Assembly (NCBI GenBank): GCA_036172665.1 | Contig: CM069872.1 | Coordinates: 26,106,001-26,170,000 of the forward strand | Origin: Prosopocoilus inquinatus | Taxonomy: Eukaryota > Arthropoda > Insecta > Coleoptera > Lucanidae | Direction: 5' to 3' | Length of the DNA stretch: 64,000 bases | Shown: in pieces, positions 24,731 to 39,456 of the stretch | Layout: each line of letters opens with the position of its first letter | Numbering within the stretch: position 1 is the first letter of the stretch | The notes under the pieces: generated by a model | Seen by the model: only the letters and a program-made list of their open reading frames with translations | Told to the model about the DNA's origin: nothing | Database searches by the model: none | Made by a program: the position numbers and the translations under genes

Positions 24731-25626
24731 TCGTTCAAAATTATTTCCAGCTACTGCTGCGTCCGAGAACTTTGTATCTCACATCAGAGTTACTGGAGTC
24801 CATCCAAACGTCAGATAACATGATAGATGAGTAAGTATCGATTAGATACATCACAGGAACAACGCTCATACGTGTTGTTTCATTTAAAACTATTTCCAGT
24901 TGCTGCTGCGTCCGAAAACGTCGTGTCTCACATCAGACTTACTGGAGTCCATCCAAACGTCAAATAACATGTTAGATAATTAAGGATCGTTTAGATACAT
25001 CACAGGAACAACGCTAATACGTGTTGTTTCGTTCAAAACTATTTCCAGCTTCTGCTGCGTCCTAGAACTTTGTATCTCACATCAGAGTTACTGGTGTCCG
25101 TCCAAACGTCAAATAACATGATAGATGAGTAAGGATCGATAAGATACATCACAGGAACAACGCTAATGCGTGTTGTTTCATTTAAAACTATTTGCAGCTT
25201 CTGCTGCTTCCGATAAACTTTGTATCTCACATCAGAGTTACTGGAGTCCATCCAAACGTCAAATAACATGATAGATGAGTAAGGATCGATTAGATACATC
25301 ACAGGAACAACACTAATGCGTGTTGTTTCATTTCAAACTATTTGCAGCTTCTGCTGCTTCCGATAAACTTTGTATCTCACATCAGAGTTACTGGAGTCCA
25401 TCCAAACGTCAAATAACATGATAGATGAGTAAGGATCGATTAGATACATCACAGGAACAACGCTAATACGTGTTGTTTCGTTTAAAACTATTTCCAGCTC
25501 CTGCTGCGTCCAAAAACTTCGTATCTCACATCAGAATTACTAGAGTCCATCGAAACGTCAAATAACATGACAGATGAGTAAGGATCGATTAGATACATCA
25601 CAGGAACAACGCTAATGCGTGTTGTT
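24731..25626 (+). repeat. Core m2-m3-A-B with duplicated B monomer, then C
   Basis: m2 at 24731, m3, A at 25029, B, then a second B-type 150-bp monomer (CATTTCAAACTATTTGCAGC, near 25330) and C at 25478. Two consecutive 150-bp B monomers are not part of the standard cycle. Confidence 0.75.
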
Positions 25627-27117
25627 TCGTTTAAAACTATTTCCAGCTTCTGCTGCGTCCGAAAATTTCGTATCACACATCAGAGTTACTGGAGTCCATC
25701 CAAACGTCAAATAACATGTTAGATAAGTAAGGATCGTTTAGATACATCACAGGAACAACGCTAATACGTGTTGTTTCGTTCAAAACTATTTCCAGCTTCT
25801 GCTGCGTCCGAGAACTTTGTATCTCACATCAGAGTTACTGGAGTCCATCCAAACGTCAAATAACATGATAGATGAGTAAGGATCGATTAGATACATCACA
25901 GGAACAACGCTAATACGTGTTGTTTCGTTTAAAACTCTTTCTAGCTTCAGCTGCGTCCGAGAACTTCGTAACTCACATCAAAGTTACTGGAGTCCATCGA
26001 AACGCCAAATAACATGATAGATGAGTAAGGATCGATTAGATACATCACAGGAACAACGCTAATGCATGTTGTTTCGTTTAAAACTATTTCCAGCTCCTGC
26101 TGCGTCCAAAAACTTCGTATCTCACATCAGAGTTACTAGAGTCCATCGAAACGTCAAATAACATGATAGATGAGTAAGGATCGATTAGATACATCACAGG
26201 AACAACGCTAATGCGTGTTGTTTCATTTAAAACTATTTGCAGCTTCTGCTGCGTCCGATAAACTTTGTATCTCACATCAGAGTTACTGGAGTCCATCCAA
26301 ACGTCAAATAACATGATAGATGAGTAAGGATCGATTAGATACATCACAGGAACTTCGCTAATACGTGTTGTTTCGTTTAAAACTATTTCCAGCTCCTGCT
26401 GCGTCCAAAAACTTCGTATCTCACATCAGAATTACTAGAGTCCATCGAAACGTCAAATAACATGATAGATGAGTAAGGATCGATTAGATACATCACAGGA
26501 ACAACGCTAATGCGTGTTGTTTCGTTTAAAACTATTTCCAGCTTCTGCTGCGTCCGAAAATTTCGTATCTCACATCAGAGTTACTGGAGTCCATCGAAAC
26601 GTCAAATAACATAGTAGATAAGTAAGGATCGATTGGATACATCACAGGAACAACGATAATACGTGTTGTTTCGTTTAAAACTATTTCCAGCTCCTGCTGC
26701 GTCCAAAAACTTTGTATCTCACATCGGAGTTACTGGAGTCCATCCAAACGTAAAATAACATGATAGATGAGTAAGGATCGATTAGATACATCACAGGAAC
26801 ATGGCTAATGCGTGTTGCTTAATTTAAAACTATTTCCAGCTTCTGCTGCGTCCGAAAACGTTGTATCTCACATCAGAGTTACTGGAGTCCATCGAAACGA
26901 CAAATAACATGATAGATAAGTAAGGATCGATTAGATACAGCACAGGAACAACGCTAATACGTGTTGTTTCGTTTAAAACTATCTCCAGCTTCAGCTGCGT
27001 CCGAGAACTTCGTATCTCACTTCAGAGTTACTGGAGTCCATCGAAACGTCAAATAACATGATAGGAGAGTAAGAATCGATTAGATACAGCACAGGAACAA
27101 CGCTAATGCGTGTTGTT
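25627..27117 (+). repeat. 10-monomer HOR, copy 1 (period 1491 bp)
   Basis: The CGTATCACACATC monomer starts at 25627 and again at 27118, and the AATGCATG-linked monomer at 26074 and 27565, both 1491 bp apart (10 x 149 plus 1 from a 150-bp B type). The order is the middle of the long cycle: P, E, C', B', C'', Q, R, S, F. The F copy ends GATAGGAGAG and ACAGCACAGG, which is a hybrid end. GGAACTTCGCTAATACG near 26350 and 27840 is a shared private variant. Confidence 0.9.
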
Positions 27118-28608
27118 TCGTTTAAAACTATTTCCAGCTTCTGCTGCGTCCGAAAATTTCGTATCACACATCAGAGTTACTGGAGTCCATCCAAACGTCA
27201 AATAACATGTTAGATAAGTAAGGATCGTTTAGATACATCACAGGAACAACGCTAATACGTGTTGTTTCGTTCAAAACTATTTCCAGCTTCTGCTGCGTCC
27301 GAGAACTTTGTATCTCACATCAGAGTTACTGGAGTCCATCCAAACGTCAAATAACATGATAGATGAGTAAGGATCGATTAGATACATCACAGGAACAACG
27401 CTAATACGTGTTGTTTCGTTTAAAACTCTTTCTAGCTTCAGCTGCGTCCGAGAACTTCGTAACTCACATCAAAGTTACTGGAGTCCATCGAAACGCCAAA
27501 TAACATGATAGATGAGTAAGGATCGATTAGATACATCACAGGAACAACGCTAATGCATGTTGTTTCGTTTAAAACTATTTCCAGCTCCTGCTGCGTCCAA
27601 AAACTTCGTATCTCACATCAGAGTTACTAGAGTCCATCGAAACGTCAAATAACATGATAGATGAGTAAGGATCGATTAGATACATCACAGGAACAACGCT
27701 AATGCGTGTTGTTTCATTTAAAACTATTTGCAGCTTCTGCTGCGTCCGATAAACTTTGTATCTCACATCAGAGTTACTGGAGTCCATCCAAACGTCAAAT
27801 AACATGATAGATGAGTAAGGATCGATTAGATACATCACAGGAACTTCGCTAATACGTGTTGTTTCGTTTAAAACTATTTCCAGCTCCTGCTGCGTCCAAA
27901 AACTTCGTATCTCACATCAGAATTACTAGAGTCCATCGAAACGTCAAATAACATGATAGATGAGTAAGGATCGATTAGATACATCACAGGAACAACGCTA
28001 ATGCGTGTTGTTTCGTTTAAAACTATTTCCAGCTTCTGCTGCGTCCGAAAATTTCGTATCTCACATCAGAGTTACTGGAGTCCATCGAAACGTCAAATAA
28101 CATAGTAGATAAGTAAGGATCGATTGGATACATCACAGGAACAACGATAATACGTGTTGTTTCGTTTAAAACTATTTCCAGCTCCTGCTGCGTCCAAAAA
28201 CTTTGTATCTCACATCGGAGTTACTGGAGTCCATCCAAACGTAAAATAACATGATAGATGAGTAAGGATCGATTAGATACATCACAGGAACATGGCTAAT
28301 GCGTGTTGCTTAATTTAAAACTATTTCCAGCTTCTGCTGCGTCCGAAAACGTCGTATCTCACATCAGAGTTACTGGAGTCCATCGAAACGACAAATAACA
28401 TGATAGATAAGTAAGGATCGATTAGATACAGCACAGGAACAACGCTAATACGTGTTGTTTCGTTTAAAACTATCTCCAGCTTCAGCTGCGTCCGAGAACT
28501 TCGTATCTCACTTCAGAGTTACTGGAGTCCATCGAAACGTCAAATAACATGATAGGAGAGTAAGAATCGATTAGATACAGCACAGGAACAACGCTAATAC
28601 GTGTTGTT
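27118..28608 (+). repeat. 10-monomer HOR, copy 2 (period 1491 bp)
   Basis: Second copy of 25627-27117. One visible difference is GAAAACGTTGTATC near 26860 in copy 1 against GAAAACGTCGTATC here. It is followed by another F monomer and then G, so the array leaves the 10-mer at its right end. Confidence 0.9.
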
Positions 28609-31600
28609 TCGTTTAAAACTATCTCCAGCTTCAGCTGCGTCCGAGAACTTCGTATCTCACTTCAGAGTTACTGGAGTCCATCGAAACGTCAAATAACATG
28701 ATAGGTGAGTAAGAATCGATTAGATACATCACAGGAACAACGCTAATGCGTGTTGTTTCGTTTAAAACTATTTCCAGCAACTGCTGCGTCCGAGAACTTT
28801 GTATCTTACATCAGACTTACTGGAGTCCATCCAAACGTCAAATAACATGTTAGATAAGTAAGAATCGAATAGATACATCACAGGAACAACGCTAATGCGT
28901 GTTGTTTCGTTTAAAACTATTTCCAGCTTCTGCTGCGTCCGAAAACGTCGTATCTCACATCAGAGTTACTGGAGGCCATCGGAACGACAAATAACATGAT
29001 AGATGAGTAAGGATCGATTGATACATCACAGGAACATCGCTAATGCGTGTTGTTTCGTTTAAAACTATTTCCAGCTTCTGCTGCGTCCGAAAACGTCGTA
29101 TCTCACATCAGAGTTACTGGAGTCCATCGAAACGTCAAATAACATGTTAGATGAGTAAGGATCGATTGATACATCACAGGAACATCGCTAATGCGTGTTG
29201 TTTCGTTTAAAACTATTTCCAGCTTCTGCTGCGTCCGAGAACTTTGTATCTCACATCAGAGTTACTGGAGTCCATCCAAACGTCAGATAACATGATAGAT
29301 GAGTAAGTATCGATTAGATACATCACAGGAACAACGCTCATACGTGTTGTTTCGTTTAAAACTATTTCCAGTTGCTGCTGCGTCCGAAAACGTCGTATCT
29401 CACATCAGACTTACTGGAGTCCATCCAAACGTCAAATAACATGTTAGATAATTAAGGATCGTTTAGATACATCACAGGAACAACGCTAATACGTGTTGTT
29501 TCGTTCAAAACTATTTCCAGCTTCTGCTGCGTCCTAGAACTTTGTATCTCACATCAGAGTTACTGGTTTCCGTCCAAACGTCAAATAACATGATAGATGA
29601 GTAAGGATCGATAAGATACATCACAGGAACAACGCTAATGCGTGTTGTTTCATTTAAAACTATTTGCAGCTTCTGCTGCTTCCGATAAACTTTGTATCTC
29701 ACATCAGAGTTACTGGAGTCCATCCAAACGTCAAATAACATGATAGATGAGTAAGGATCGATTAGATACATCACAGGAACAACGCTAATACGTGTTGTTT
29801 CGTTTAAAACTATTTCCAGCTCCTGCTGCGTCCAAAAACTTCGTATCTCACATCAGAATTACTAGAGTCCATCGAAACGTCAAATAACATGACAGATGAG
29901 TAAGGATCGATTAGATACATCACAAGAACAACGCTAATGCGTGTTGTTTCGTTTAAAACTATTTCCAGCTTCTGCTGCGTCCGAAAATTTCGTATCACAC
30001 ATCAGAGTTACTGGAGTCCATCCAAACGTCAAATAACATGTTAGATAAGTAAGGATCGTTTAGATACATCACAGGAACAACGCTAATACGTGTTGTTTCG
30101 TTCAAAACTATTTCCAGCTTCTGCTGCGTCCGAGAACTTTGTATCTCACATCAGAGTTACTGGAGTCCATCCAAACGTCAAATAACATGATAGATGAGTA
30201 AGGATCGATTAGATACATCACAGGAACAACGCTAATACGTGTTGTTTCGTTTGAAACTCTTTCTAGCTTCAGCTGCGTCCGAGAACTTCGTAACTCACAT
30301 CAAAGTTACTGGAGTCCATCGAAACGCCAAATAACATGATAGATGAGTAAGGATCGATTAGATACATCACAGGAACAACGCTAATGCATGTTGTTTCGTT
30401 TAAAACTATTTCCAGCTCCTGCTGCGTCCAAAAACTTCGTATCTCACTTCAGAGTTACTGGAGTCCATCGAAACGTCAAATAACATGATAGGTGAGTAAG
30501 AATCGATTAGATACATCACAGGAACAACGCTTATGCGTGTTGTTTCGTTTAAAACTATTTCCAGCAACTGCTGCGTCCGAGAAATTTGTATCTTACATCA
30601 GACTTACTGGAGTCCATCCAAACGTCAAATAACATGTTAGATAAGTAAGAATCGAATAGATACATCACAGGAACAACGCTAATGCGTGTTGTTTCGTTTA
30701 AAACTATTTCCAGCTCCTGCTGCGTCCAAGAACTTTGTATCTTACATCAGACTTACTGGAGTCCATCCAAACGTCAAATAACATGTTAGATAAGTAAGGA
30801 TCGCTTAGATACATCACAGGAACAACGCTAATACGTGTTGTTACGTTTAAAACTATTTCCAGCTTCTGCTGCGTCCGAAAACCTCGTATCTCACATCAGA
30901 GTTACTGGAGGCCATCGAAACGACAAATAACATGATAGATGAGTAAGGATCGATTGATACATCACAGGAACATCGCTAATGCGTGTTGTTTCGTTTAAAA
31001 CTATTTCCAGCTTCTGCTGCGTCCGAAAACGTCGTATCTCACATCAGAGTTACTGGAGTCCATCGAAACGTCAAATAACATGTTAGATAAGTAAGGATCG
31101 CTTAGATATATCACAGGAACAACGCTAATACGTGTTGTTTCGTTCAAAATTATTTCCAGCTACTGCTGCGTCCGAGAACTTTGTATCTCACATCAGAGTT
31201 ACTGGAGTCCATCCAAACGTCAGATAACATGATAGATGAGTAAGTATCGATTAGATACATCACAGGAACATCGCTAATGCGTGTTGTTTCGTTTAAAACT
31301 ATTTCCAGCTTCTGCTGCGTCCGAAAACGTCGTATCTCACATCAGAGTTACTGGAGGCCATCGAAACGACAAATAACATGATAGATGAGTAAGGATCGAT
31401 TGATACATCACAGGAACATCGCTAATGCGTGTTGTTTCGTTTAAAACTATTTCCAGCTTCTGCTGCGTCCGAAAACGTCGTATCACACATCAGAGTTACT
31501 GGAGTCCATCCAAACGTCAAAGAACATGTTAGATAATTAAGGATCGTTTAGATACATCACAGGAACAACGCTAATACGTGTTGTTTCGTTCAAAACTATT

Positions 31601-32926
31601 TCCAGCTTCTCCTGCGTCCTAGAACTTTGTATCTCACATCAGAGTTACTGGTGTCCGTCCAAACGTCAAATAACATGATAGATGAGTAAGGATCGATAAG
31701 ATACATCACAGGAACAACGCTAATGCGTGTTGTTTCATTTAAAACTATTTGCAGCTTCTGCTGCTTCCGATAAACTTTGTAACTCACATCAGAGTTACTG
31801 GAGTCCATCCAAACGTCAAATAACATGATAGATGAGTAAGGATCGATTAGATACATCACAGGAACAACGCTAATACGTGTTGTTTCGTTTAAAACTATTT
31901 CCAGCTCCTGCTGCGTCCAAAAACTTCGTATCTCACATCAGAGTTACTGGAGTCCATCGAAACGTCAAATAACATAGTAGATAAGTAAGGATCGATTAGA
32001 TACATCACAGGAACAACGCTAATACGTGTTGTTTCGTTCAAAATTATTTCCAGCTTCTGCTGCGTCCGAGAACTTTGTATCTCACATCAGAGTTACTGGA
32101 GTCCATTCAAACGTCAAATAACATGCTATATAAGTAAGGATCGATTAGATACATCACAGGAACAACGCTAATACGTGTTATTTCGTTTAAAACTATTTCC
32201 AGCTCCTGCTGCGTCCAAAAACTTCGTATCTCTCTTCAGAATTACTAGAGTCCATCGAAACGTCAAATAACATGATAGATGAGTAAGGATCGATTAGATA
32301 CATCACAGGAACAACGCTAATGCGTGTTGTTTCGTTTAAAACTATTTCCAGCACCTGCTGAGTCCAAAAACTTTGTATCTCACATCAGAGTTACTGGAGT
32401 CCATCCAAACGTAAAATAACATAGTAGATAAGTAAGGATCGATTAGATACATCACAGGAACATCGCTAATGCGTGTTGTTTCGTTTAAAACTATTTCCAG
32501 CTTCTGCTGCGTCCGAAAACGTCGTATCTCACATCAGAGTTACTGGAGGCCATCGAAACGACAAATAACATGATAGATGAGTAAGGATCGATTGATACAT
32601 CACAGGAACATCGCTAATGCGTGTTGTTTCGTTTAAAACTATTTCCAGCTTCTGCTGCGTCCGAAAACGTCGTATCTCACATCAGAGTTACTGGAGTCCA
32701 TCGAAACGTCAAATAACATGTTAGATAAGTAAGGATCGCTTAGATACATCACAGGAACAACGCTAATACGTGTTGTTTCGTTCAAAATTATTTCCAGCTA
32801 CTGCTGCGTCCGAGAACTTTGTATCTCACATCAGAGTTACTGGAGTCCATCCAAACGTCAAATAACATGATAGATGAGTAAGTATCGATTAGATACATCA
32901 CAGGAACAACGTTAATACGTGTTGTT
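28609..32926 (+). repeat. Irregular satellite stretch mixing both cycles
   Basis: F and G at 28609-28905 are followed by N and O types, the core m3, A (29501), B, C, E, then K-, F- and G-like monomers. There is an isolated CCAAGAACTTTGTATCTTAC hybrid near 30727. m2 at 31140 and m2 at 32778 are 1638 bp apart, so one short-cycle-length unit can be traced, containing A at 31586 and CTATATAAG at 32126. No exact local duplication beyond this was found by eye. Confidence 0.7.
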
Positions 32927-34268
32927 TCGTTTAAAACTATTTCCAGTTGCTGCTGCGTCCGAAAACGTCGTATCTCACATCAGACTTACTGGAGTCCATC
33001 CAAACGTCAAATAACATGTTAGATAATTAAGGATCGTTTAGATACATCACAGGAACAACGCTAATACGTGTTGTTTCGTTCAAAACTATTTCCAGCTTCT
33101 GCTGCGTCCTAGAACTTTGTATCTCACATCAGAGTTACTGGTGTCCGTCCAAACGTCAAATAACATGATAGATGAGTAAGGATCGATAAGATACATCACA
33201 GGAACAACGCTAATGCGTGTTGTTTCATTTAAAACTATTTGCAGCTTCTGCTGCTTCCGATAAACTTTGTATCTCACATCAGAGTTACTGGAGTCCATCC
33301 AAACGTCAAATAACATGATAGATGAGTAAGGATCGATTAGATACATCACAGGAACAACGCTAATACGTGTTGTTTCGTTTAAAACTATTTCCAGCTCCTG
33401 CTGCGTCCAAAAACTTCGTATCTCACATCAGAATTACTAGAGTCCATCGAAACGTCAAATAACATGACAGATGAGTAAGGATCGATTAGATACATCACAG
33501 GAACAACGCTAATGCGTGTTGTTTCGTTTAAAACTATTTCCAGCGCCTGCTGCGTCCAAATACTTTGTATCTCACATCAGAGTTACTGGAGTCCATCCAA
33601 ACGTAAAATAACATAGTAGATAAGTAAGGATCGATTAGATACATCACAGGAACATCGCTAATGCGTGTTGTTTCGTTTAAAACTATTTCCAGCTTCTGCT
33701 GCGTCCAAAAACTTTGTATCTCACATCAGAGTTACTGGAGTCCATCCAAACGTCAAATAACATGTTAGATAAGTAAGGATCGTTTAGATACATCACAGGA
33801 ACAACGCTAATACGTGTTGTTTCGTTCAAAACTATTTCCAGCTTCTGCTGCGTCCGAGAACTTTGTATCTCACATCAGAGATACTGGAGTCCATCCAAAC
33901 GTGAAATAACATGATAGATGAGTAAGGATCGATTAGATACATCACAGGAACAACGCTAATGCGTGTTGTTTCGTTTAAAACTATTTCCAGCTTCTGCTGC
34001 GTCCGAAAATTTCGTATCTCACATCAGAGTTACTGGAGTCCATCGAAACGTCAAATAACATAGTAGATAAGTAAGGATCGATTGGATACATCACAGGAAC
34101 AACGCTAATACGTGTTGTTTCGTTTAAAACTATTTCCAGCTCCTGCTGCGTCCAAAAACTTTGTATCTCACATCGGAGTTACTGGAGTTCATCCAAACGT
34201 AAAATAACATGATAGATGAGTAAGGATCGATTAGATACATCACAGGAACAACGTTAATACGTGTTGTT
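32927..34268 (+). repeat. 9-monomer HOR, copy 1 (period 1342 bp)
   Basis: m3 starts at 32927 and 34269, and A at 33076 and 34418, all 1342 bp apart (9 x 149 plus 1). Rare shared variants are AACGTTAATACG just before each copy (32911 region and 34253 region) and GGAGTTCATCC near 34186 and 35528. Order: m3, A, B, C, L, M, P, Q, R. Confidence 0.9.
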
Positions 34269-35600
34269 TCGTTTAAAACTATTTCCAGTTGCTGCTGCGT
34301 CCGAAAACGTCGTATCTCACATCAGACTTACTGGAGTCCATCCAAACGTCAAATAACATGTTAGATAATTAAGGATCGTTTAGATACATCACAGGAACAA
34401 CGCTAATACGTGTTGTTTCGTTCAAAACTATTTCCAGCTTCTGCTGCGTCTTAGAACTTTGTATCTCACATCAGAGTTACTGGTGTCCGTCCAAACGTCA
34501 AATAACATGATAGATGAGTAAGGATCGATAAGATACATCACAGGAACAACGCTAATGCGTGTTGTTTCATTTAAAACTATTTGCAGCTTCTGCTGCTTCC
34601 GATAAACTTTGTATCTCACATCAGAGTTACTGGAGTCCATCCAAACGTCAAATAACATGATAGATGAGTAAGGATCGATTAGATACATCACAGGAACAAC
34701 GCTAATACGTGTTGTTTCGTTTAAAACTATTTCCAGCTCCTGCTGCGTCCAAAAACTTCGTATCTCACATCAGAATTACTAGAGTCCATCGAAACGTCAA
34801 ATAACATGACAGATGAGTAAGGATCGATTAGATACATCACAGGAACAACGCTAATGCGTGTTGTTTCGTTTAAAACTATTTCCAGCGCCTGCTGCGTCCA
34901 AATACTTTGTATCTCACATCAGAGTTACTGGAGTCCATCCAAACGTAAAATAATATAGTAGATAAGTAAGGATCGATTAGATACATCACAGGAACATCGC
35001 TAATGCGTGTTGTTTCGTTTAAAACTATTTCCAGCTTCTGCTGCGTCCAAAAACTTTGTATCTCACATCAGAGTTACTGGAGTCCATCCAAACGTCAAAT
35101 AACATGTTAGATAAGTAAGGATCGTTTAGATACATCACAGGAACAACGCTAATACGTGTTGTTTCGTTCAAAACTATTTCCAGCTTCTGCTGCGTCCGAG
35201 AACTTTGTATCTCACATCAGAGATACTGGAGTCCATCCAAACGTGAAATAACATGATAGATGAGTAAGGATCGATTAGATACATCACAGGAACAACGCTA
35301 ATGCGTGTTGTTTCGTTTAAAACTATTTCCAGCTTCTGCTGCGTCCGAAAATTTCGTATCTCACATCAGAGTTACTGGAGTCCATCGAAACGTCAAATAA
35401 CATAGTAGATAAGTAAGGATCGATTGGATACATCACAGGAACAACGCTAATACGTGTTGTTTCGTTTAAAACTATTTCCAGCTCCTGCTGCGTCCAAAAA
35501 CTTTGTATCTCACATCGGAGTTACTGGAGTTCATCCAAACGTAAAATAACATGATAGATGAGTAAGGATCGATTAGATACATCACAGGAACATGGCCAAT
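34269..35600 (+). repeat. 9-monomer HOR, copy 2 (period 1342 bp)
   Basis: Second copy of 32927-34268, with private changes GCGTCTTAGAAC near 34447 and AATAATATAG near 34950. It exits into ACATGGCCAATGCG at about 35588. Confidence 0.9.
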
Positions 35601-36549
35601 GCGTGTTGCTTAGTTTAAAACTATTTCCAGCTTCTGCTGCGTCCGAAAACGTCGTATCTCACATCAGAGTTACTGGAGTCCATCGAAACGACAAATAACA
35701 TGATAGATAAGTAAGGATCGATTAGATACAGCACAGGAACAACGCTAATACGTGTTGTTTCGTTTAAAACTATCTCCAGCTTCAGCTGCGTCCAAAAATT
35801 TCGTATCTCACATCAGAGTTACTGGAGTCCATCGAAACGTCAAATAACATAGTAGATAAGTAAGGATCGATTAGATACATCACAGGAACAACGCTAATAC
35901 GTGTTGTTTCGTTCAAAACTATTTCCAGCTTCTGCTGCGTCCGAGAACTTTGTATCTCACATCAGAGTTACTGGAGTCCATTCAAAAGTCAAATAACATG
36001 CTATATAAGTAAGGATCGATTAGATACATCACAGGAACAACGCTAATACGTGTTATTTCGTTTAAAACTATTTCCAGCTCCTGCTGCGTCCAAAAACTTC
36101 GTATCTCTCTTCAGAATTACTAGAGTCCATCGAAACGTCAAATAACATGACAGATGAGTAAGGATCGATTAGATACATCACAGGAACAACGCTAATGCGT
36201 GTTGTTTCGTTTAAAACTATTTCCAGCTCCTGCTGCGTCCAAAAACTTTGTATCTCACATCAGAGTTACTGGAGTCCATCCAAACGTAAAATAACATAGT
36301 AGATAAGTAAGGATCGATTAGATACATCACAGGAACATCGCTAATGCGTGTTGTTTCGTTTAAAACTATTTCCAGCTTCTGCTGCGTCCGAAAACGTCGT
36401 ATCTCACATCAGAGTTACTGGAGGCCATCGAAACGACAAATAACATGATAGATGAGTAAGGATCGATTGATACATCACAGGAACATCGCTAATGCGTGTT
36501 GTTTCGTTTAAAACTATTTCCAGCTCCTGCTGAGTCCAAAAACTTCGTA
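35601..36549 (+). repeat. Irregular satellite stretch
   Basis: S, then an F monomer fused to a CCAAAAATTTCG monomer (near 35790), then D (CTATATAAG at 36001), K, L and N types. The F/Q hybrid joins the long-cycle tail to the short-cycle branch. Confidence 0.7.
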
Positions 36550-37370
36550 TCTCACATCAGAGTTACTAGAGTCCATCGAAACGTCAAATAACATGATAGA
36601 TGAGTAAGGATCGATAAGATACATCACAGGAACAACGCTAATGCGTGTTGTTTCATTTAAAACTATTTGCAGCTTCTGCTGCTTCCGATAAACTTTGTAT
36701 CTCACATCAGAGTTACTGGAGTACATCGAAACGTCAAATAACATAGTAGATAAGTAAGGATCGATTAGATACATCACAGGAACAACGCTAATACGTGTTG
36801 TTTCGTTCAAAACTATTTCCAGCTTCTGCTGCGTCCGAGAACTTTGTATCTCACATCAGAGTTACTGGAGTCCATTCAAACGTCAAATAACATGCTATAT
36901 AAGTAAGGATCGATTAGATACATCACAGGAACAACGCTAATACGTGCTATTTCGCTTAAAACTATTTCCAGCTCCTGCTGCGTCCAAAAACTTCGTATCT
37001 CTCTTCAGAATTACTAGAGTCCATCGAAACGTCAAATAACATGATAGATGAGTAAGGATCGATTAGATACATCACAGGAACAACGCTAATGCGTGTTGTT
37101 TCGTTTAAAACTATTTCCAGCTTCTGCTGCGTCCGAAAACGTCGTATCTCACATCAGAGTTACTGGAGGCCATCGAAACGACAAATAGCATGATAGATGA
37201 GTAAGGATCGATTGATACATCACAGGAACATCGCTAATGCGTGTTGTTTCGTTTAAAACTATTTCCAGCTCCTGCTGCGTCCAAAAATTTCGTATCTCAC
37301 ATCAGAGTTACTGGAGTCCATCGAAACGTCAAATAACATAGTAGATAAGTAAGGATCGATTAGATACATC
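36550..37370 (+). repeat. 0.8-kb segment repeated 2086 bp downstream, copy 1
   Basis: Landmarks repeat at 2086 bp (14 x 149): CTATATAAG 36895 and 38981, TACGTGCTATTTCGC near 36943 and 39029, GACAAATAGCATG near 37178 and 39264, and GGAGTACATCG near 36719 and 38805. The match fades before 36550 and after 37370. Confidence 0.85.
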
Positions 37371-39114
37371 ACAGGAACATCGCTAATGCGTGTTGTTTCG
37401 TTTAAAACTATTTCCAGCTTCTGCTGCGTCCAAAAAATTTGTATCTCACATCAGAGTTACTGGAGTCCATCCAAACGTAAAATAACATGATAGATGAGTA
37501 AGGATCGATTAGATACATCACAGGAACATCGCTAATGCGTGTTGTTTCGTTTAAAGCTATTTCCAGCTTCTGCTGCGTCCGAAAACGTCGTATCTCACAT
37601 CAGAGTTACTGGAGGCCATCGAAACGACAAATAACATGATAGATGAGTAAGGATCGATTGATACATCACAGGAACATCGCTAATGCGTGTTGTTTCGTTT
37701 AAAACTATTTCCAGCTACTGCTGCGTCCGAGAACTTTGTATCTCACATCAGAGTTACTGGAGTCCATCCAAACGTCAAATAACATGATAGATGAGTAAGT
37801 ATCGATTAGATACATCACAGGAACAACGCTAATACGTGTTGTTTCGTTTAAAACTATTTCCAGTTGCTGCTGCGTCCGAAAACGTCGTATCTCACATCAG
37901 ACTTACTGGAGTCCATCCAAACGTCAAATAACATGTTAGATAATTAAGGATCGTTTAGATACATCACAGGAACAACGCTAATACGTGTTGTTTCGTTCAA
38001 AACTATTTCCAGCTTCTGCTGCGTCCTAGAACTTTGTATCTCACATCAGAGTTACTGGTGTCAGTCCAAACGTCAAATAACATGATAGATGTGTAAGGAT
38101 CGATAAGATACATCACAGGAACAACGCTAATGCGTGTTGTTTCATTTAAAACTATTTGCAGCTTCTGCTGCTTCCGATAAACTTTGTATCTCACATCAGA
38201 GTTACTGGAGTCCATCCAAACGTAAAATAACATGATAGATGAGTAAGGATCGATTAGATACATCACAGGAACAACGCTAATGCGTGTTGTTTCGTTTAAA
38301 ACTATTTCCAGCTCCTGCTGCGTCCAAGAACTTTGTATCTCACATCAGAGTTACTGGAGTCCATCCAAAGGTAAAATAACATAGTAGATAAGTAAGGATC
38401 GATTAGATACATCACAGGAACATCGCTAATGCGTGTTGTTTCGTTTAAAACTATTTCCAGCTTCTGCTGCGTCCAAAAAATTTGTATCTCACATCAGAGT
38501 TACTGGAGTCCATCCAAACGTAAAATAACATGATAGATGAGTAAGGATCGATTAGATACATCACAGGAACATCGCTAATGCGTGTTGTTTCGTTTAAAAC
38601 TATTTCCAGCTTCTGCTGCGTCCGAAAACGTCGTATCTCACATCAGAGTTACTAGAGTCCATCGAAACGTCAAATAACATGATAGATGAGTAAGGATCGA
38701 TAAGATACATCACAGGAACAACGCTAATGCGTGTTGTTTCATTTAAAACTATTTGCAGCTTCTGCTGCTTCCGATAAACTTTGTATCTCACATCAGAGTT
38801 ACTGGAGTACATCGAAACGTCAAATAACATAGTAGATAAGTAAGGATCGATTAGATACATCACAGGAACAACGCTAATACGTGTTGTTTCGTTCAAAACT
38901 ATTTCCAGCTTCTGCTGCGTCCGAGAACTTTGTATCTCACATCAGAGTTACTGGAGTCCATTCAAACGTCAAATAACATGCTATATAAGTAAGGATCGAT
39001 TAGATACATCACAGGAACAACGCTAATACGTGCTATTTCGCTTAAAACTATTTCCAGCTCCTGCTGCGTCCAAAAACTTCGTATCTCTCTTCAGAATTAC
39101 TAGAGTCCATCGAA
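37345..39114 (+). repeat. 1.77-kb segment duplicated 24.9 kb away, copy 1
   Basis: Matches 62231-64000 at offset 24886 bp. Shared rare markers: CCAAAAAATTTG near 37433 (62319 region), TTTAAAGCTATTTCC near 37551 (62437 region), GATGTGTAAGG near 38090 (62976) and CCAAAGGTAAAATAAC near 38366 (63252). One difference is GTCAGTCC here at 38050 against GTCCGTCC in the distal copy. Confidence 0.88.
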
Positions 39115-39456
39115 ACGTCAAATAACATGATAGATGAGTAAGGATCGATTAGATACATCACAGGAACAACGCTAATGCGTGTTGTTTCGTTTAAAACTAT
39201 TTCCAGCTTCTGCTGCGTCCGAAAACGTCGTATCTCACATCAGAGTTACTGGAGGCCATCGAAACGACAAATAGCATGATAGATGAGTAAGGATCGATTG
39301 ATACATCACAGGAACATCGCTAATGCGTGTTGTTTCGTTTAAAACTATTTCCAGCTCCTGCTGCGTCCAAAAATTTCGTATCTCACATCAGAGTTACTGG
39401 AGTCCATCGAAACGTCAAATAACGTAGTAGATAAGTAAGGATCGATTAGATACATC
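38636..39456 (+). repeat. 0.8-kb segment, copy 2 (offset 2086 bp)
   Basis: Second copy of 36550-37370. AACGTAGTAG near 39422 replaces AACATAGTAG. It continues into a CCGAGAAC/TATATAAG monomer (CTATATAAG at 39576) rather than the M-type monomer that follows copy 1. Confidence 0.85.
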